A stretch of 64,000 nucleotides of DNA from Clostridiales bacterium (GCA_029268065.1 JAJUHC010000004.1:1-64000), one strand, 5' to 3'; counted from the stretch's first letter, positions 26,282-35,613 are shown. Notes: generated by a model not told the origin, from the letters alone. A program made the numbers and translations.

Positions 26282-28234
26282 ATGAAAAAATATCCAAATC
26301 TTTTCAGTCCTCTTGTAATCAGAAACGTACGCTTCAAAAACAGAATAATAGCCGGACCCTGCTCTATGACGCCCACGAGTCCTGAGCACAGAGCCCCGGA
26401 CGAAAAAAGGATAATGTATATCGAGGATAAGGCGAGGGGCGGCGCCGGCGGAGTAACGACGAGCGAGTGCACGATAGACAGCCGTTTCGCGAGCCGCAAA
26501 ACCTCGGGCGATGTCGCAATGCTCAAATACCGCAGCGATTTCACTAAAATGGCCTCAGCGATTGCACGCCACGGCGCCGTGCCGTCCATACAGCTTTACC
26601 ATGCGGGCGACACCACCTGGCCGCGGTTTATAAACGGACTCAATCCGCACGGACCGAACGCATATGTTCGCGACGACGGCGTTCAGGTGGAGGCCTTCGA
26701 CAAGGAAACGATGGCCGAGGTGTGCAGGGACTTCGCGAGGGCGGCCGTCATGATGCGTGACTGCGGCTTCAAAATGGTGCAGATACACGGGGGTCATGGC
26801 TGGCTATTTTCCCAGTTCCTTTCGCCGGCAACCAACTGGAGGACCGACGAATACGGCGGTTCGCTTGAAAACAGGGCGCGTTTTCCGCTCGAAATACTGA
26901 AAGCCGTACGCGAGGCGGTAGGGGACACGCTGCTTGTCGAATTCCGTATGAGCGGGGACGAGCATATGGAAAACGGTATAACGCTAGAGGATGTCTGCGC
27001 GTTTGCCGTGATGGCTCAGGAGTACATAGACATAATTCACATGTCTGCCGGATCCTACTATACGACCAACCAGTATACCTTCCCGGGGATAATGGTGCCG
27101 GGAGGACCGGAAGGCTGCAATCTCTACCTCGCCAAAGAGGTAAAGAAGCATGTTAAGATACCCGTCGCGACGGTGGGCGGCTACGGCTCCGACCCTGCGG
27201 AGCTCGACAGAATAATACGCGACGGCGACGCCGACATAATATACATGGCGCGGCAGATACTGGCGGATCCGCAGACGCCGAATAAGTGGCGCGAATGCAG
27301 GGAGAAGGACGTCACGCCCTGCGTCCGCTGCATGAACTGCCTCGGAAACTTTGACCATGGGGAATTCGGCTGCGACGTAAATCCGAATGTCGGGCATGAG
27401 CTGCTGGACATCATACAGAGGCAGCCGCCCTCGCACTCGCGCAGGGTGGTGGTCGTAGGCGGGGGCCCCGCCGGCATGAAGGCCGCGATAACGGCGGCGG
27501 AGCGCGGGCACGAGGTTATCCTCTTTGAAAAGGAAAAGCAGCTTGGAGGAACCCTGAACTATCTCGCACACGACTGCCATAAGACTCAGCTCAAGGCTTT
27601 CAAGGAGCATCTCATATATCTTGTCGGGAAATCCAAAATCGACGTCCGCCTCGGCGTCGAGGTAACTCCGGAAATGATTGAGGAGCTTGCTCCCTATGCT
27701 CTGATTCTGGCTGCTGGCAGCACCGTGATTGTGCCGAAAATTCCCGGCCTTGTCGAAAACGGCGCGCTGAGCTGCAAGGATATAGAGGAGCATCCCGAAA
27801 AGGTGGGAAATAAAATTGTCATAATCGGCGGCGGCCTGACAGGCTGCGAGACCGGTCTGCACTTCGCTGAGCTTGGAAAGAACGTCGTGGTGGTCGAGAT
27901 GACGGGCGACGTCGCGGTTCAGGCGAACCATATAACAAAGCCAATGATAATGGAAACCTTTGAGCGCCTTTCCGACAAAATCAGCTACATGGTGAACACC
28001 GCCTGCAAGGAGGTCACCGATAAAGGCGTCTATGTCGAAAACTCGGACGGCAGGCATTTTATCGAGGCCGACACGGTGATTTACAGCGTGGGGCTCAGGG
28101 CGAGAAGCGAGCTGCTTGAGCGCTTTGCCGACTGCGACGTGCCCTTCTTCAGACCTATCGGGGACTGCGCCGGCGTTGCAAACGTGAGAAAAGCGATTTA
28201 TACGGGCTACCACGCGGCTCTGGATATCTTATAA
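26282..28234 (+). CDS. Old-yellow-enzyme-type flavin/4Fe-4S oxidoreductase (2,4-dienoyl-CoA reductase / BaiCD-BaiH family)
   Basis: The 650-residue protein has an N-terminal FMN TIM barrel (1-330) with the HGGHGWLFSQFLSP motif (His169, His172) and DEYGGSLENRARF. A 4Fe-4S site is formed by Cys347, Cys350, Cys353 and Cys364. A FAD/NAD(P) domain (390-650) carries GGGPAG at 393-398 and a second GGGLTGCETG dinucleotide fold. This is the layout of FadH, enoate reductases and the bile-acid BaiCD/BaiH enzymes, which reduce conjugated C=C bonds. The natural substrate cannot be read from sequence. The ATG at 26282 has GGGAAGG upstream; the longer frame from 26219 is not needed. The M24-fold gene follows after 102 bases. 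Confidence 0.9.
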   Translation: MKKYPNLFSPLVIRNVRFKNRIIAGPCSMTPTSPEHRAPDEKRIMYIEDKARGGAGGVTTSECTIDSRFASRKTSGDVAMLKYRSDFTKMASAIARHGAVPSIQLYHAGDTTWPRFINGLNPHGPNAYVRDDGVQVEAFDKETMAEVCRDFARAAVMMRDCGFKMVQIHGGHGWLFSQFLSPATNWRTDEYGGSLENRARFPLEILKAVREAVGDTLLVEFRMSGDEHMENGITLEDVCAFAVMAQEYIDIIHMSAGSYYTTNQYTFPGIMVPGGPEGCNLYLAKEVKKHVKIPVATVGGYGSDPAELDRIIRDGDADIIYMARQILADPQTPNKWRECREKDVTPCVRCMNCLGNFDHGEFGCDVNPNVGHELLDIIQRQPPSHSRRVVVVGGGPAGMKAAITAAERGHEVILFEKEKQLGGTLNYLAHDCHKTQLKAFKEHLIYLVGKSKIDVRLGVEVTPEMIEELAPYALILAAGSTVIVPKIPGLVENGALSCKDIEEHPEKVGNKIVIIGGGLTGCETGLHFAELGKNVVVVEMTGDVAVQANHITKPMIMETFERLSDKISYMVNTACKEVTDKGVYVENSDGRHFIEADTVIYSVGLRARSELLERFADCDVPFFRPIGDCAGVANVRKAIYTGYHAALDIL

Positions 28235-28336
28235 TTTGCCCCCCCTCTTTTATCGGTTGGCGCAATCATCTTTGCCTGGGTGGTTGCGCCTGACCGGTAC
28301 ATTATAATACAAAAATCTGACAGGAAGGTGAAATGA

Positions 28337-29491
28337 ATGATCATTACAAAGACTGGCGAGGAACGCGCAGCAGAGAGAGAAAGAAGAACAGCATTACTTA
28401 ACGAGCTAATGGCGGAAACCGGCGTCGACGCCATGATATGCCACGCGGCAAACGCGATGGCGTTTGAGGCGGACGTAAAGTTCATGACGGATCTCTATCC
28501 GAACATCAACAGGATGTTCAGCTACATGAAGAGGGGCGACGTGCCCTATGCTCTGGTCGGAAGAGTCGATACTCACTTTCACTCGCTTTATAAGTCCATT
28601 CTCCCGAAGGAACAGGTGCTTCTCAGGGAAAACCAGCTCGGGGCAATCCTTGACTTTATAAACAGTCTGCCTGGTGAGCGCCCTCGCATCGGAATACCGA
28701 ACATGGGAGATCTTCCGCTGTCGTTCTGGAATCGTATAAAGGATACAAAGGCTGAATTCGTCGATATTACCGCGGCTTTCGTCGAAAAGAAGGCGCCGAA
28801 GTCCGCCTACGAGCTTAGCCTTATCCAGTACACCTGCGATATAGCTATTGAATCCTTCGAGCAGGTGGTGAAATTCATAGAGCCCGGAAAAACCGAGCTC
28901 GAAGTGGTCGGTCTGGCTGAAGGCTTCCTCCGTTCACGGGGCGCCCTGGAGCTCTTGGTGCTCTGCCGTTCGACAGAGCCGTACCCCTTCATCAACAGGC
29001 CTATCAATAAGGAAATCGGACCCGACGACATCTTCGTTTACTCCTGCGAGGCCGCGGGACCCTACGGCTACTGGTCTCAGATTATAAGACCGATTTTCAT
29101 GTCCAAAAAGGCGCATCAGGACGCCTATGACATACTGCAGATCGTCAAGGAGGCTCTTGAAGCGGGAAGAAGAAAGTTCAGGCCCGGAAACACCATTGCG
29201 GACGTCGCAATAGCGATAGAGGACGTTGTCGCAAAGTATAAGTGCGAAACGGGAGTCTGGTCCGGACACGGCATGGGTATAGATTTGGGCGACGGCATTT
29301 CCATAGGACGAAGCGTAAAGATGGAAATAAAGCCCAACATGATACTTACGATGCACCCGAGCATACTCAGAAACGGCAACGGGGTGCTCTACTCCGATAC
29401 ATTCGTGTCGACTGATGGCGAGGCCGTGAATATGACTGAAAAGTACACCGGCTCACCGTACTATGAGGATCTGATAAAAGAAGTGAAGTAA
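28337..29491 (+). CDS. M24 (creatinase/aminopeptidase-fold) protein lacking metal ligands
   Basis: The 384-residue protein has a creatinase-type N-terminal domain and a pita-bread C-terminal domain (about 160-375). The usual dinuclear ligands Asp-Asp-His-Glu-Glu align with Cys237, Gln248, His311 (in SGHGMG), His340 (in LTMHPS) and Ser353. Only the histidine survives, so it cannot be an ordinary Xaa-Pro aminopeptidase. Metal-free creatinase shows that this fold can hydrolyse C-N bonds without metal, so an amidinohydrolase-like or novel activity is possible, as is a pseudoenzyme. AGGAAGGTG precedes the ATG. It probably shares a transcript with the flavin reductase, suggesting one catabolic pathway. 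Confidence 0.8.
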   Translation: MIITKTGEERAAERERRTALLNELMAETGVDAMICHAANAMAFEADVKFMTDLYPNINRMFSYMKRGDVPYALVGRVDTHFHSLYKSILPKEQVLLRENQLGAILDFINSLPGERPRIGIPNMGDLPLSFWNRIKDTKAEFVDITAAFVEKKAPKSAYELSLIQYTCDIAIESFEQVVKFIEPGKTELEVVGLAEGFLRSRGALELLVLCRSTEPYPFINRPINKEIGPDDIFVYSCEAAGPYGYWSQIIRPIFMSKKAHQDAYDILQIVKEALEAGRRKFRPGNTIADVAIAIEDVVAKYKCETGVWSGHGMGIDLGDGISIGRSVKMEIKPNMILTMHPSILRNGNGVLYSDTFVSTDGEAVNMTEKYTGSPYYEDLIKEVK

Positions 29492-29548
29492 GCCGCGAAA
29501 GCGGGGAGCTAAGAGTTAAAACCCTTGCCGATTATAGGCGTAAAATGC

Positions 29549-29581
29549 CGTCAGGCGCGGAGACAAGTTCCGCGCCTGACG
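29549..29581. terminator. Bidirectional terminator (M24 gene / amidohydrolase)
   Basis: A perfect 13-bp GC-rich stem (29549-29561 with 29569-29581) with a 7-nt loop is followed by ATTCTATTTT on plus and CATTTTA on minus. It separates two convergent genes. Confidence 0.8.
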
Positions 29582-29584
29582 ATT

Positions 29585-30430
29585 CTATTTTATTCTAAAC
29601 AGCTCTGCTATTTTTTCATTGCCGCGCTCTGGGTCAATTCCGAGTTCATTAAGGTACGAGCGCTCGTCGTGAGCGCCCCTGCCGTGAGGGACGTTTATGG
29701 CGCCGGAATCGCTGCCGCAGGCAATCGGGACGCCTTTCTCATAGGCCTCCCTGAGCAGGTCGCCCTGCGCTTTCAGAATGCCATTCAAGACATCGTTAGA
29801 GAAGCCGTCACAGCCTATAAGGTTTCGGACGGTGGCTCGAGTAGGGACCCAGACGGCTTCGGACTGCAGAAAGTATTCAATCACGCCGCTGTCGGGCCAA
29901 AAGCCGTGTTCGATGCTCTTTACGCCGGCGGAGAGAGCGTTTTTTATATTTTCAGCGCCGTTTACATGCGCCATAACGCAAAAACCTTCGTCTGAGGCGA
30001 TTTTGACCGCCTCTCTGATTTCGGAGTAGGTAAGGGAGGGACCATCGACTTCGCCGTCTGTCCTGAAGTTAAGGATGCCCGAAGCCATAATTTTAATAAA
30101 ATCTGCTCCCAGTCTCTTTGCTTCCCTAACGAGAGCGGCAAAATCCTTCATGCTTTGGAATGAACGACCTACGATGGAGCCGTAGTATCCTTCCTTATGG
30201 ATGGCGAAAACGGGCGTCCGGTAGTCTATCCCGTATTCTTGCGCCACTTCTTTCGCAAAGGCGGAGACCATGTATTTGTCGCCGCCGTCCCTGAAGAAGG
30301 AGATTCCCGCGTCCATACAGGCTTTTAAGTTCCGCCTTACAAAATCCCTGTCTACTCCGTCTCTATGTCTCGCCATCGCGGCGCTGAAATTGACCCCGTC
30401 CATGGCGACGTGCCCGTGACACTCATGCAT
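29585..30430 (-). CDS. Short amidohydrolase-superfamily protein
   Basis: The 281-residue protein is a metal-dependent amidohydrolase barrel. The strand-1 motif HGH (His5, His7), Lys113 in FIKIMASG, His155 in AHVNG, His175 in SIEHG and Asp241 in GSDSG form a complete metal set of the imidazolonepropionase/prolidase type. It begins directly at the HxH motif, so the N-terminal beta-sandwich half usual in this superfamily is missing. The ATG at 30430 has AAGGGGG at good distance, so the short form looks genuine. It lies downstream of the MerR gene on the same strand, separated by a hairpin, and converges with the M24 gene. The substrate is unknown. Confidence 0.8.
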   Translation of the reverse strand: MHECHGHVAMDGVNFSAAMARHRDGVDRDFVRRNLKACMDAGISFFRDGGDKYMVSAFAKEVAQEYGIDYRTPVFAIHKEGYYGSIVGRSFQSMKDFAALVREAKRLGADFIKIMASGILNFRTDGEVDGPSLTYSEIREAVKIASDEGFCVMAHVNGAENIKNALSAGVKSIEHGFWPDSGVIEYFLQSEAVWVPTRATVRNLIGCDGFSNDVLNGILKAQGDLLREAYEKGVPIACGSDSGAINVPHGRGAHDERSYLNELGIDPERGNEKIAELFRIK

Positions 30431-30470
30431 TCTGTGCTGCCCCCTTAGCGTATAAACCTAATAAAACACG

Positions 30471-30496
30471 AAAAGTCCCTGATTTCAAGGACTTTT
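30471..30496 (-). terminator. AT-closed hairpin after the MerR gene
   Basis: AAAAGTCC (30471-30478) pairs with GGACTTTT (30489-30496). The minus-strand 3' side continues CGTGTTTTATT. It lies 20 bases past the MerR stop and may separate it from the amidohydrolase. Confidence 0.55.
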
Positions 30497-30515
30497 CGCA
30501 TCAATATTTTATACT

Positions 30516-31316
30516 TTATTTCTTTTTTATCGGGTAATATATCTCGGTTACGTATTCGTCGGGACTTACATTGTTGCCGTAGCCCTTTATATACAGCTCT
30601 ATTGCGGGGCCGGAAATCACATAGCCCTCTTGCTCCACCCATTCGGCCAAGGCCGCATAGCATGGAGAAAAGTCATCGTAGGCGCCTATTCTTGTGGTAA
30701 AGCAGCAGAGTCCGGGGTCAAGCCTTCTGACGCCGTCCCCCTTGCTGTCCGAAACGACGGCGCCCACCTCGATGTCCGTGTAATCAGGGTTGAAGTCCTC
30801 GTCGTGGTAAAGTGAAAGGAAGGGACCCGCCTGCTTCAAGCGGTTTTTTCCGAGTCCGGCGGAAAGCTCGCCGAATGCTTCGCTGAAATCCTTGAGACTC
30901 ATTTTCTTTCTGATTGAATAGATGTTGATCGGTTCGAAAACGACCGTTTTTACCAGATACTCCGTATGCATAAAGTTTTCACACCTTTCGATTTTTTCAA
31001 TGTCCTGCTCCATCTGTTTCAGGAGCGCCTGCTGATTGCTGATATGAGATTTCAGCTCGCTCTTTTTGGAGAGAATCAGCTCCCTTAAATAGTTGTCGTC
31101 GTTTTTGGATATCACGGCTGCGATTTCAGGCAGCGAAAACTGATACTGCTTCAGCCTTGAGATTAAAAGCATGGTACGAAGCTGAGAAACCTCATAATAC
31201 CTGTAACCGGAGTCGGAATTTACATATCCCGGCTTTATAAGACCTATCTGGTCGTAGTAACGGAGCGCCTTTTTGGACACCCTGCTGATTTTTGAGAATT
31301 CTCCTATCGTAAGCAT
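30516..31316 (-). CDS. MerR family regulator with GyrI-like effector domain
   Basis: The 266-residue protein begins with a MerR winged helix (MLTIGEFSKISRVSKKALRYY, then GLIKPGYVNSDSGYRYYEVSQL). A coiled coil spans about residues 75-112. The C-terminal half resembles the GyrI/AraC-effector ligand-binding fold (AGPFLSLYHDEDFNPD, ending YVTEIYYPIKKK) as in BmrR. Such proteins sense lipophilic or cationic compounds and twist the promoter spacer of target genes. No efflux pump is adjacent; the amidohydrolase lies just downstream. The ATG at 31316 is preferred to TTG 31331 because GGTGG stands just before it and homology begins there. Confidence 0.9.
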   Translation of the reverse strand: MLTIGEFSKISRVSKKALRYYDQIGLIKPGYVNSDSGYRYYEVSQLRTMLLISRLKQYQFSLPEIAAVISKNDDNYLRELILSKKSELKSHISNQQALLKQMEQDIEKIERCENFMHTEYLVKTVVFEPINIYSIRKKMSLKDFSEAFGELSAGLGKNRLKQAGPFLSLYHDEDFNPDYTDIEVGAVVSDSKGDGVRRLDPGLCCFTTRIGAYDDFSPCYAALAEWVEQEGYVISGPAIELYIKGYGNNVSPDEYVTEIYYPIKKK

Positions 31317-31331
31317 TTTTCCACCGCCCAA

Positions 31332-31580
31332 AACGTTTTCAGAACATGTTCTGATTATAGTGTAAGGCTTCCACTAAGGGCAAAGTCAAGAGTAAAATTT
31401 TTTTTACATAATTATTCCCAAGATTTTTCCCCCCGGCTCCTATACAGGCTTTTCTATTAAACATTTCGGCGCTCAGCTTTTAAGTTTACCGGCTCGGCTC
31501 CTCCGGCCAGCGAAGGGCTTCCGAAAAGGCGGCGGGTGGAATCCGAATGTATTAAGTCACGGACAGGGAGACCTGTATCA
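31332..31580. other. Gene-free spacer
   Basis: Only short unsupported frames are seen between the MerR gene and the terminator of the tRNA transcript. Confidence 0.4.
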
Positions 31581-31624
31581 AAAAAAGGGGGCTGTCTCAA
31601 ATAAATTGAGACAGCCCATTTTTT
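31581..31624. terminator. Strong bidirectional terminator downstream of tRNA-Leu
   Basis: A perfect 12-bp stem (31589-31600 with 31606-31617) has a 5-nt loop. It is flanked by six A on the left and six T on the right, so it works on either strand. On minus it ends the tRNA transcript. Confidence 0.9.
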
Positions 31625-31714
31625 GACAAGGCGGCAGGACAATCCAAACCTCCGGTTGAGCGCAAACGCGTTTTACTGACGGGGGTTTGCGCCGGATTTC
31701 CTCCGTATGCAACC

Positions 31715-31801
31715 TGGTGCCGGTGACCGGGGTCGAACCGGTACGGTATCGCTACCACTGGATTTTGAGTCCAGCACGTCTGCCAATTCCATCACACCGG
31801 C
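31715..31801 (-). tRNA. tRNA-Leu (anticodon CAA)
   Basis: The 87-nt minus-strand sequence folds as a class II tRNA. The acceptor stem GCCGGTG pairs with CACCGGC, then discriminator A and an encoded CCA. The anticodon stem CTGGA/TCCAG holds the loop CTCAAAA (anticodon CAA, codon UUG), with a long variable arm and the T-loop GGTTCGACCCC. It is transcribed from its own promoter and followed by a strong terminator. Confidence 0.97.
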
Positions 31802-31816
31802 ACAAACGCAAGTTGG

Positions 31817-31845
31817 ATTATACAATATTGATATGCATATTTCAA
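31817..31845 (-). promoter_or_regulatory. Promoter of tRNA-Leu
   Basis: On the minus strand TTGAAA (31840-31845), 17 bases, TATAAT (31817-31822). The start would be about 8 bases before the tRNA. Confidence 0.85.
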
Positions 31846-31925
31846 GTATTAATTCAAAAGAACGTTGCAGCCTCCGCCGAACCGGGTCAAAAAGTTTCAA
31901 AGTACTACACATATTCCGAAAGATA

Positions 31926-31934
31926 TGCTATAAT
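31926..31934 (+). promoter_or_regulatory. Extended -10 promoter of yqhQ operon
   Basis: TGCTATAAT is a perfect extended -10 element, with no recognisable -35. The leader to yqhQ would be about 90 nt. Confidence 0.55.
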
Positions 31935-32032
31935 ACCACAATAGATAATTAATACATCGTGCGCATGGGGCTGCGGAAGGCGCTTGCTTCGCTTCAGGAA
32001 ACCGCGTCACGGGAAAAATGCATGGAGAATAT

Positions 32033-32971
32033 ATGAAAGAAAAGTCCGGCGCTTTCCGCACCACGATAGGCGGACAGGCGCTTATAGAAGGAATTCTGAT
32101 GCGCGGGCCGAGCAAACAGGCCATAGTTGTCCGCACAAAAGAAGGTTTGGTTACAAAGGAAGAGGAGCTGAAGCTCACCAGGGACCGGCATCCCGCTCTC
32201 GGCCTGCCATTTATCAGGGGACCCGTGACCTTTATCGACAGTATGGCAAAGGGTATGAGCGCCCTTATGTTCTCGGCCGAGCAGTCGGCGGGGGAGGATT
32301 ATGAGCCGGACAAGTTCGACAAGTGGATCGAAGAGAAAATAGGCACGGAAAAGGCTCAGAAATTCATTATCACCTTTTCGGCGGTGCTCGGGACGCTTTT
32401 TTCGGTCGTGCTCTTTTTTATGCTTCCTACTCTTCTTGCCGGCTTTGTTACGCCTTATATCGGCTCGGGCTTCATAAAAAACCTGGTTGAGGGCGTTTTG
32501 AGGATAGCGATATTCCTCGTATATATCTGGTCCACATCAAGGATGAAGGATATAAGACGTGTTTTTGAGTATCACGGAGCTGAGCATAAGTCGATATTCT
32601 GCTACGAAAAGGGGCTTCCGCTGACTCTCGAAAACGTGCGCGTCCAGCCTACGCAGCATCCGAGATGCGGAACCAGCTTCATGTTTGTAGTAATGATAGT
32701 AAGCATACTCGTGTTTTCATTTGTGCGCTGGTCCAACCCTCTCACGCGCATGGCGCTCAGAATTCTGCTTATACCGGTCGTGGTGAGCATAAGCTACGAG
32801 ATCAACCGCTGGGTCGGAAGACACGACAACCTCCTGTCGTCGATTCTTTCATATCCGGGCAGAGCCCTTCAGCGGCTAACGGTTTTCGAGCCGGACGACT
32901 CTATGATTGAGGTGGCTGTGAAGGCTCTGACGCTGGTTATTCCCGAGCAGAGGGGTGCGGATGAGTGGTGA
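32033..32971 (+). CDS. yqhQ: YqhQ-like DUF1385 membrane protein
   Basis: The 312-residue protein belongs to the DUF1385/YqhQ family. It starts with the conserved GGQALIEGILMRGP motif, then RGPVTFIDSM. Four hydrophobic segments lie at about 110-140, 150-170, 215-235 and 245-265, and between them is the conserved YHGAEHKSIFCYE with QPTQHPRCGTSF. The His/Cys conservation suggests a metal site facing the membrane interface. The function is unknown. The ATG at 32033 has GGAGA before it; ATG 32018 is in frame but lacks a ribosome site. Next to prmC, as in many Clostridia. Confidence 0.88.
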   Translation: MKEKSGAFRTTIGGQALIEGILMRGPSKQAIVVRTKEGLVTKEEELKLTRDRHPALGLPFIRGPVTFIDSMAKGMSALMFSAEQSAGEDYEPDKFDKWIEEKIGTEKAQKFIITFSAVLGTLFSVVLFFMLPTLLAGFVTPYIGSGFIKNLVEGVLRIAIFLVYIWSTSRMKDIRRVFEYHGAEHKSIFCYEKGLPLTLENVRVQPTQHPRCGTSFMFVVMIVSILVFSFVRWSNPLTRMALRILLIPVVVSISYEINRWVGRHDNLLSSILSYPGRALQRLTVFEPDDSMIEVAVKALTLVIPEQRGADEW

Positions 32972-33013
32972 TGACCGCGGCTTTAAAGCCAGGCTCAGCT
33001 GGGGGTGTTTCCG

Positions 33014-33871
33014 TTGCCTAAAACCTATAACGAGATGTACCTGGAAGCAAGAAAAAGGCTTAAGGCGGCCGGCATCAGGGAATACAGCCTCGAGGCCAGA
33101 ATCATATTGTCTGCGGCGGCGAATAAGACCAGGGAGGAATTCGTACGCGACGCACAGCTCTATGCGGGAACAGAGTACGAGGAAAAGGTCGAAGGGCTTG
33201 TCAGACGGCGCCTCAATGGGGAGCCGGTGGCGTATATAACGGGAGACTGGGAATTTTACGGCATGCCGCTTAAAGTTACAAAAGACGTGCTGATACCGCG
33301 CCCGGACACCGAGGTGCTGGTAAGCGCGGCGCTTGAGCTCCTGAAAGGCGCGGGAGAAGCGAGGGCGTTGGATCTCTGCTCCGGAAGCGGCTGTATAGGT
33401 CTGGCTCTGGCGAAGGAGCTCCCGTCTCTGCGAGTCGTTCTGGCGGATAACTCGGACGAGGCGCTGAAGGTGTGCAGGATGAATATACTTAACAGCAGGC
33501 TTACGCAGCGCGTAACCTGCGTAAAGGCAGATGTGAGGGAAGCTCCGCCCAAGCTCATCGGAACGTTCGACATCATAGTGTGCAATCCGCCGTATATTCC
33601 AAGTTCAGATATCGAAGGACTGGACCATGAGGTTAGAGACTTTGAACCGCGTGAGGCGCTTGACGGCGGCGCGGACGGTCTGGAATTTTACCGCCATATT
33701 GCTTCCAAATGGCACAAGGCGCTCAGGCCCGGCGCGTTTGCGGCGGTGGAATGCGGGATGGGTCAGGCGCAGGAAGTAAGGAATATTCTGGCGCAAAAGA
33801 ATTTTGTATACTACAAGACCGCAAAGGACCTGCAGGGAATAGACCGCGTAGTGATGGCAAAGCTTGTTTAA
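33014..33871 (+). CDS. prmC: Peptide chain release factor N5-glutamine methyltransferase
   Basis: PrmC methylates the Gln of the GGQ motif in release factors using S-adenosylmethionine. The roughly 285-residue protein has an N-terminal helical domain ([30 protein letters not shown]) and a Rossmann methyltransferase core: [15 protein letters not shown] and the catalytic NPPYIP. TTG at 33014 is the best start because GGGGGTG lies six bases before it; an in-frame GTG at 33005 has no room for a ribosome site. It overlaps the upstream part of the recA frame but not the recA start. prmC next to prfA is common, but here it precedes recA. Confidence 0.93.
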   Translation: MPKTYNEMYLEARKRLKAAGIREYSLEARIILSAAANKTREEFVRDAQLYAGTEYEEKVEGLVRRRLNGEPVAYITGDWEFYGMPLKVTKDVLIPRPDTEVLVSAALELLKGAGEARALDLCSGSGCIGLALAKELPSLRVVLADNSDEALKVCRMNILNSRLTQRVTCVKADVREAPPKLIGTFDIIVCNPPYIPSSDIEGLDHEVRDFEPREALDGGADGLEFYRHIASKWHKALRPGAFAAVECGMGQAQEVRNILAQKNFVYYKTAKDLQGIDRVVMAKLV

Positions 33872-33893
33872 AATAAAGGCTGAGGTGTTGGAT

Positions 33894-34991
33894 ATGGCAG
33901 AAAAGAAAAAGATGATAGAGTCGGCGGCTCCTGCTTCCGATAAGAAAAAGGCACTCGAAACCGCGCTCGCGCATATTGAGAAGACCTATGGAAAGGGCGC
34001 GGTCATGCGCCTCGGAGACAACGCCAAGATAAGTGTGGAGGCCGTTCCGACGGGCTCGCTTTCGATTGACCTTGCGCTGGGAATCGGCGGAGTGCCAAAG
34101 GGACGCATAATAGAGATATACGGACCGGAATCCTCCGGTAAAACGACGCTTGCACTGCACATTATCGCGTCCACTCAAAAGCTGGGCGGGGAAGCCGCGT
34201 TCGTGGACGCGGAGCATGCGCTCGATCCCGATTACGCGCGGGCTCTCGGCGTTGACACCGACAATCTTCTTATATCTCAGCCAGACACCGGAGAACAGGC
34301 TCTGGATATAACCGAGGCGCTGGTGCGCTCCGGCGCGGTGGACATTGTGGTAGTGGACTCCGTGGCGGCGCTTGTCCCCCGTTCGGAGATTGAGGGCGAA
34401 ATGGGAGATTCGTTCGTGGGCCTTCAGGCAAGGCTGATGTCCCAGGCGCTGAGAAAGCTGGCGGGCTCCATATCCAAAACAAACTGCATAGTAATATTCA
34501 TTAACCAGCTCAGGGAAAAAATAGGAGTGTCCTACGGAAATCCCGAGGTTACGACGGGAGGCAGGGCGCTCAAGTTCTACGCAAGCGTCCGTATAGACGT
34601 GCGCCGCACCGAAACGCTGAAAAACGGGTCGGAGCATATAGGAAACCGCACAAAGGTAAAAATAACAAAAAACAAGATGGCGCCCCCATTCAAGGAAGCC
34701 GAGTTTGACATCATATACGGCGAGGGGATTTCAAAGACGGGCGAGATAATTGACCTTGGTGTGAAGCTCGATCTTATAGACAAAAGCGGTTCCTGGTATA
34801 CGGTTTGCGGAAACCGCGTTCAGGGAAGGGACGGGGTCAGGGACTTCCTTAAAGCGAATCCGGAGGTGGCCGCCGAGCTTGAGGAGGAGATAAAGAAAAA
34901 CTCCTTCAGGCTTGCGGGACTTCAGTCAAAAGCCATAACAAAAACCGCGGGTCAGGCGATAGACGTTACTGCGGAAGACTTTGAAGCATGA
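33894..34991 (+). CDS. recA: Recombinase RecA
   Basis: The 365-residue protein forms filaments on single-stranded DNA for strand exchange and SOS signalling. Walker A is GPESSGKTT, followed by the [12 protein letters not shown] segment, the [11 protein letters not shown] loop, VVVDSVAAL (Walker B), L1/L2 DNA loops including [21 protein letters not shown], and the C-terminal lobe. No intein is present. The ATG at 33894 has GAGGTG at six bases. The final bases overlap recX as ATGA. No clear LexA or SOS box was seen upstream; the gene appears to be read from the yqhQ-prmC transcript. Confidence 0.98.
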   Translation: MAEKKKMIESAAPASDKKKALETALAHIEKTYGKGAVMRLGDNAKISVEAVPTGSLSIDLALGIGGVPKGRIIEIYGPESSGKTTLALHIIASTQKLGGEAAFVDAEHALDPDYARALGVDTDNLLISQPDTGEQALDITEALVRSGAVDIVVVDSVAALVPRSEIEGEMGDSFVGLQARLMSQALRKLAGSISKTNCIVIFINQLREKIGVSYGNPEVTTGGRALKFYASVRIDVRRTETLKNGSEHIGNRTKVKITKNKMAPPFKEAEFDIIYGEGISKTGEIIDLGVKLDLIDKSGSWYTVCGNRVQGRDGVRDFLKANPEVAAELEEEIKKNSFRLAGLQSKAITKTAGQAIDVTAEDFEA

Positions 34992-35611
34992 TAAGGCTTG
35001 TTGGGACGGACAGGCCCGGGAGCGGAGGGAGCACCGTGACGCTTCGTTTCGACGACGGTTCCTCCATAAAGGCCGCCTCATCATGGGTTTCGGAGCTCGG
35101 ACTCTTTACGGGCAGGGAATTTGACGAGGAGGAATTCAGGGAGCTTAAGGCCGTTCTGCAGAAAAAAAGCACGAGGTCGAAGGCGGCTGCAATGATAGGA
35201 GCGCGCCCGCTGTCAGAATTTGAGCTCAAGAGAAAACTGGTGGAAAAGGGAAGCTCCGAGCAGGACGCTTTTGAGGCGGCGGAGTGGCTGAAGGGTTTGG
35301 GCGCTCTCAGCGATTCGGACTATGCTGAGATGATAGCAAGGCGCTGCGCCGAAAAGGGCTACGGAGCCGCGAAGATCAAGAACGAGTTTTTCAGGCGCGG
35401 CATTCCCCGGAAGCTGTGGGAGGACGCGCTGAGCCGGTACTCCCCGAACGAGGGCTCCATTGACCGGTTTCTTGCTTTAAGACTTAAGGGAAGCACGGAC
35501 AGAAAGACAATTAAAAAGGCCGCGGATGCGCTGTACCGGCGCGGCTTTTCATGGGACGAGATACAGGAGGCGCTTTCAAGGTACGAAGACCTGCGCCTGA
35601 CGGAGGAATAG
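34988..35611 (+). CDS. recX: Regulatory protein RecX
   Basis: The 207-residue protein is a RecX homologue, which limits RecA filament growth. The three-helix repeats are visible: [39 protein letters not shown], and the third near [17 protein letters not shown]. The N-terminal 60 residues are a beta-rich extension as in Firmicute RecX. The start overlaps the recA stop by four bases, giving a coupled recA-recX pair. rimO starts three bases after the stop. Confidence 0.9.
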   Translation: MIRLVGTDRPGSGGSTVTLRFDDGSSIKAASSWVSELGLFTGREFDEEEFRELKAVLQKKSTRSKAAAMIGARPLSEFELKRKLVEKGSSEQDAFEAAEWLKGLGALSDSDYAEMIARRCAEKGYGAAKIKNEFFRRGIPRKLWEDALSRYSPNEGSIDRFLALRLKGSTDRKTIKKAADALYRRGFSWDEIQEALSRYEDLRLTEE

Positions 35612-35613
35612 AA

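Noticed and set aside
28337-29491. Annotation as an active Xaa-Pro aminopeptidase
   Set aside because: Four of the five metal ligands are replaced, so the usual reaction is not supported.
31581-31624. Inverted repeat that could be an insertion-sequence end
   Set aside because: No transposase frame or second copy of the end is present. The A and T flanks fit a bidirectional terminator.
31673-31952. Short frames across the tRNA-Leu region
   Set aside because: They read through a well-folded tRNA gene and have no ribosome sites.
33005-33013. GTG at 33005 as the prmC start
   Set aside because: The only ribosome-site-like sequence overlaps it; TTG 33014 has correct spacing.
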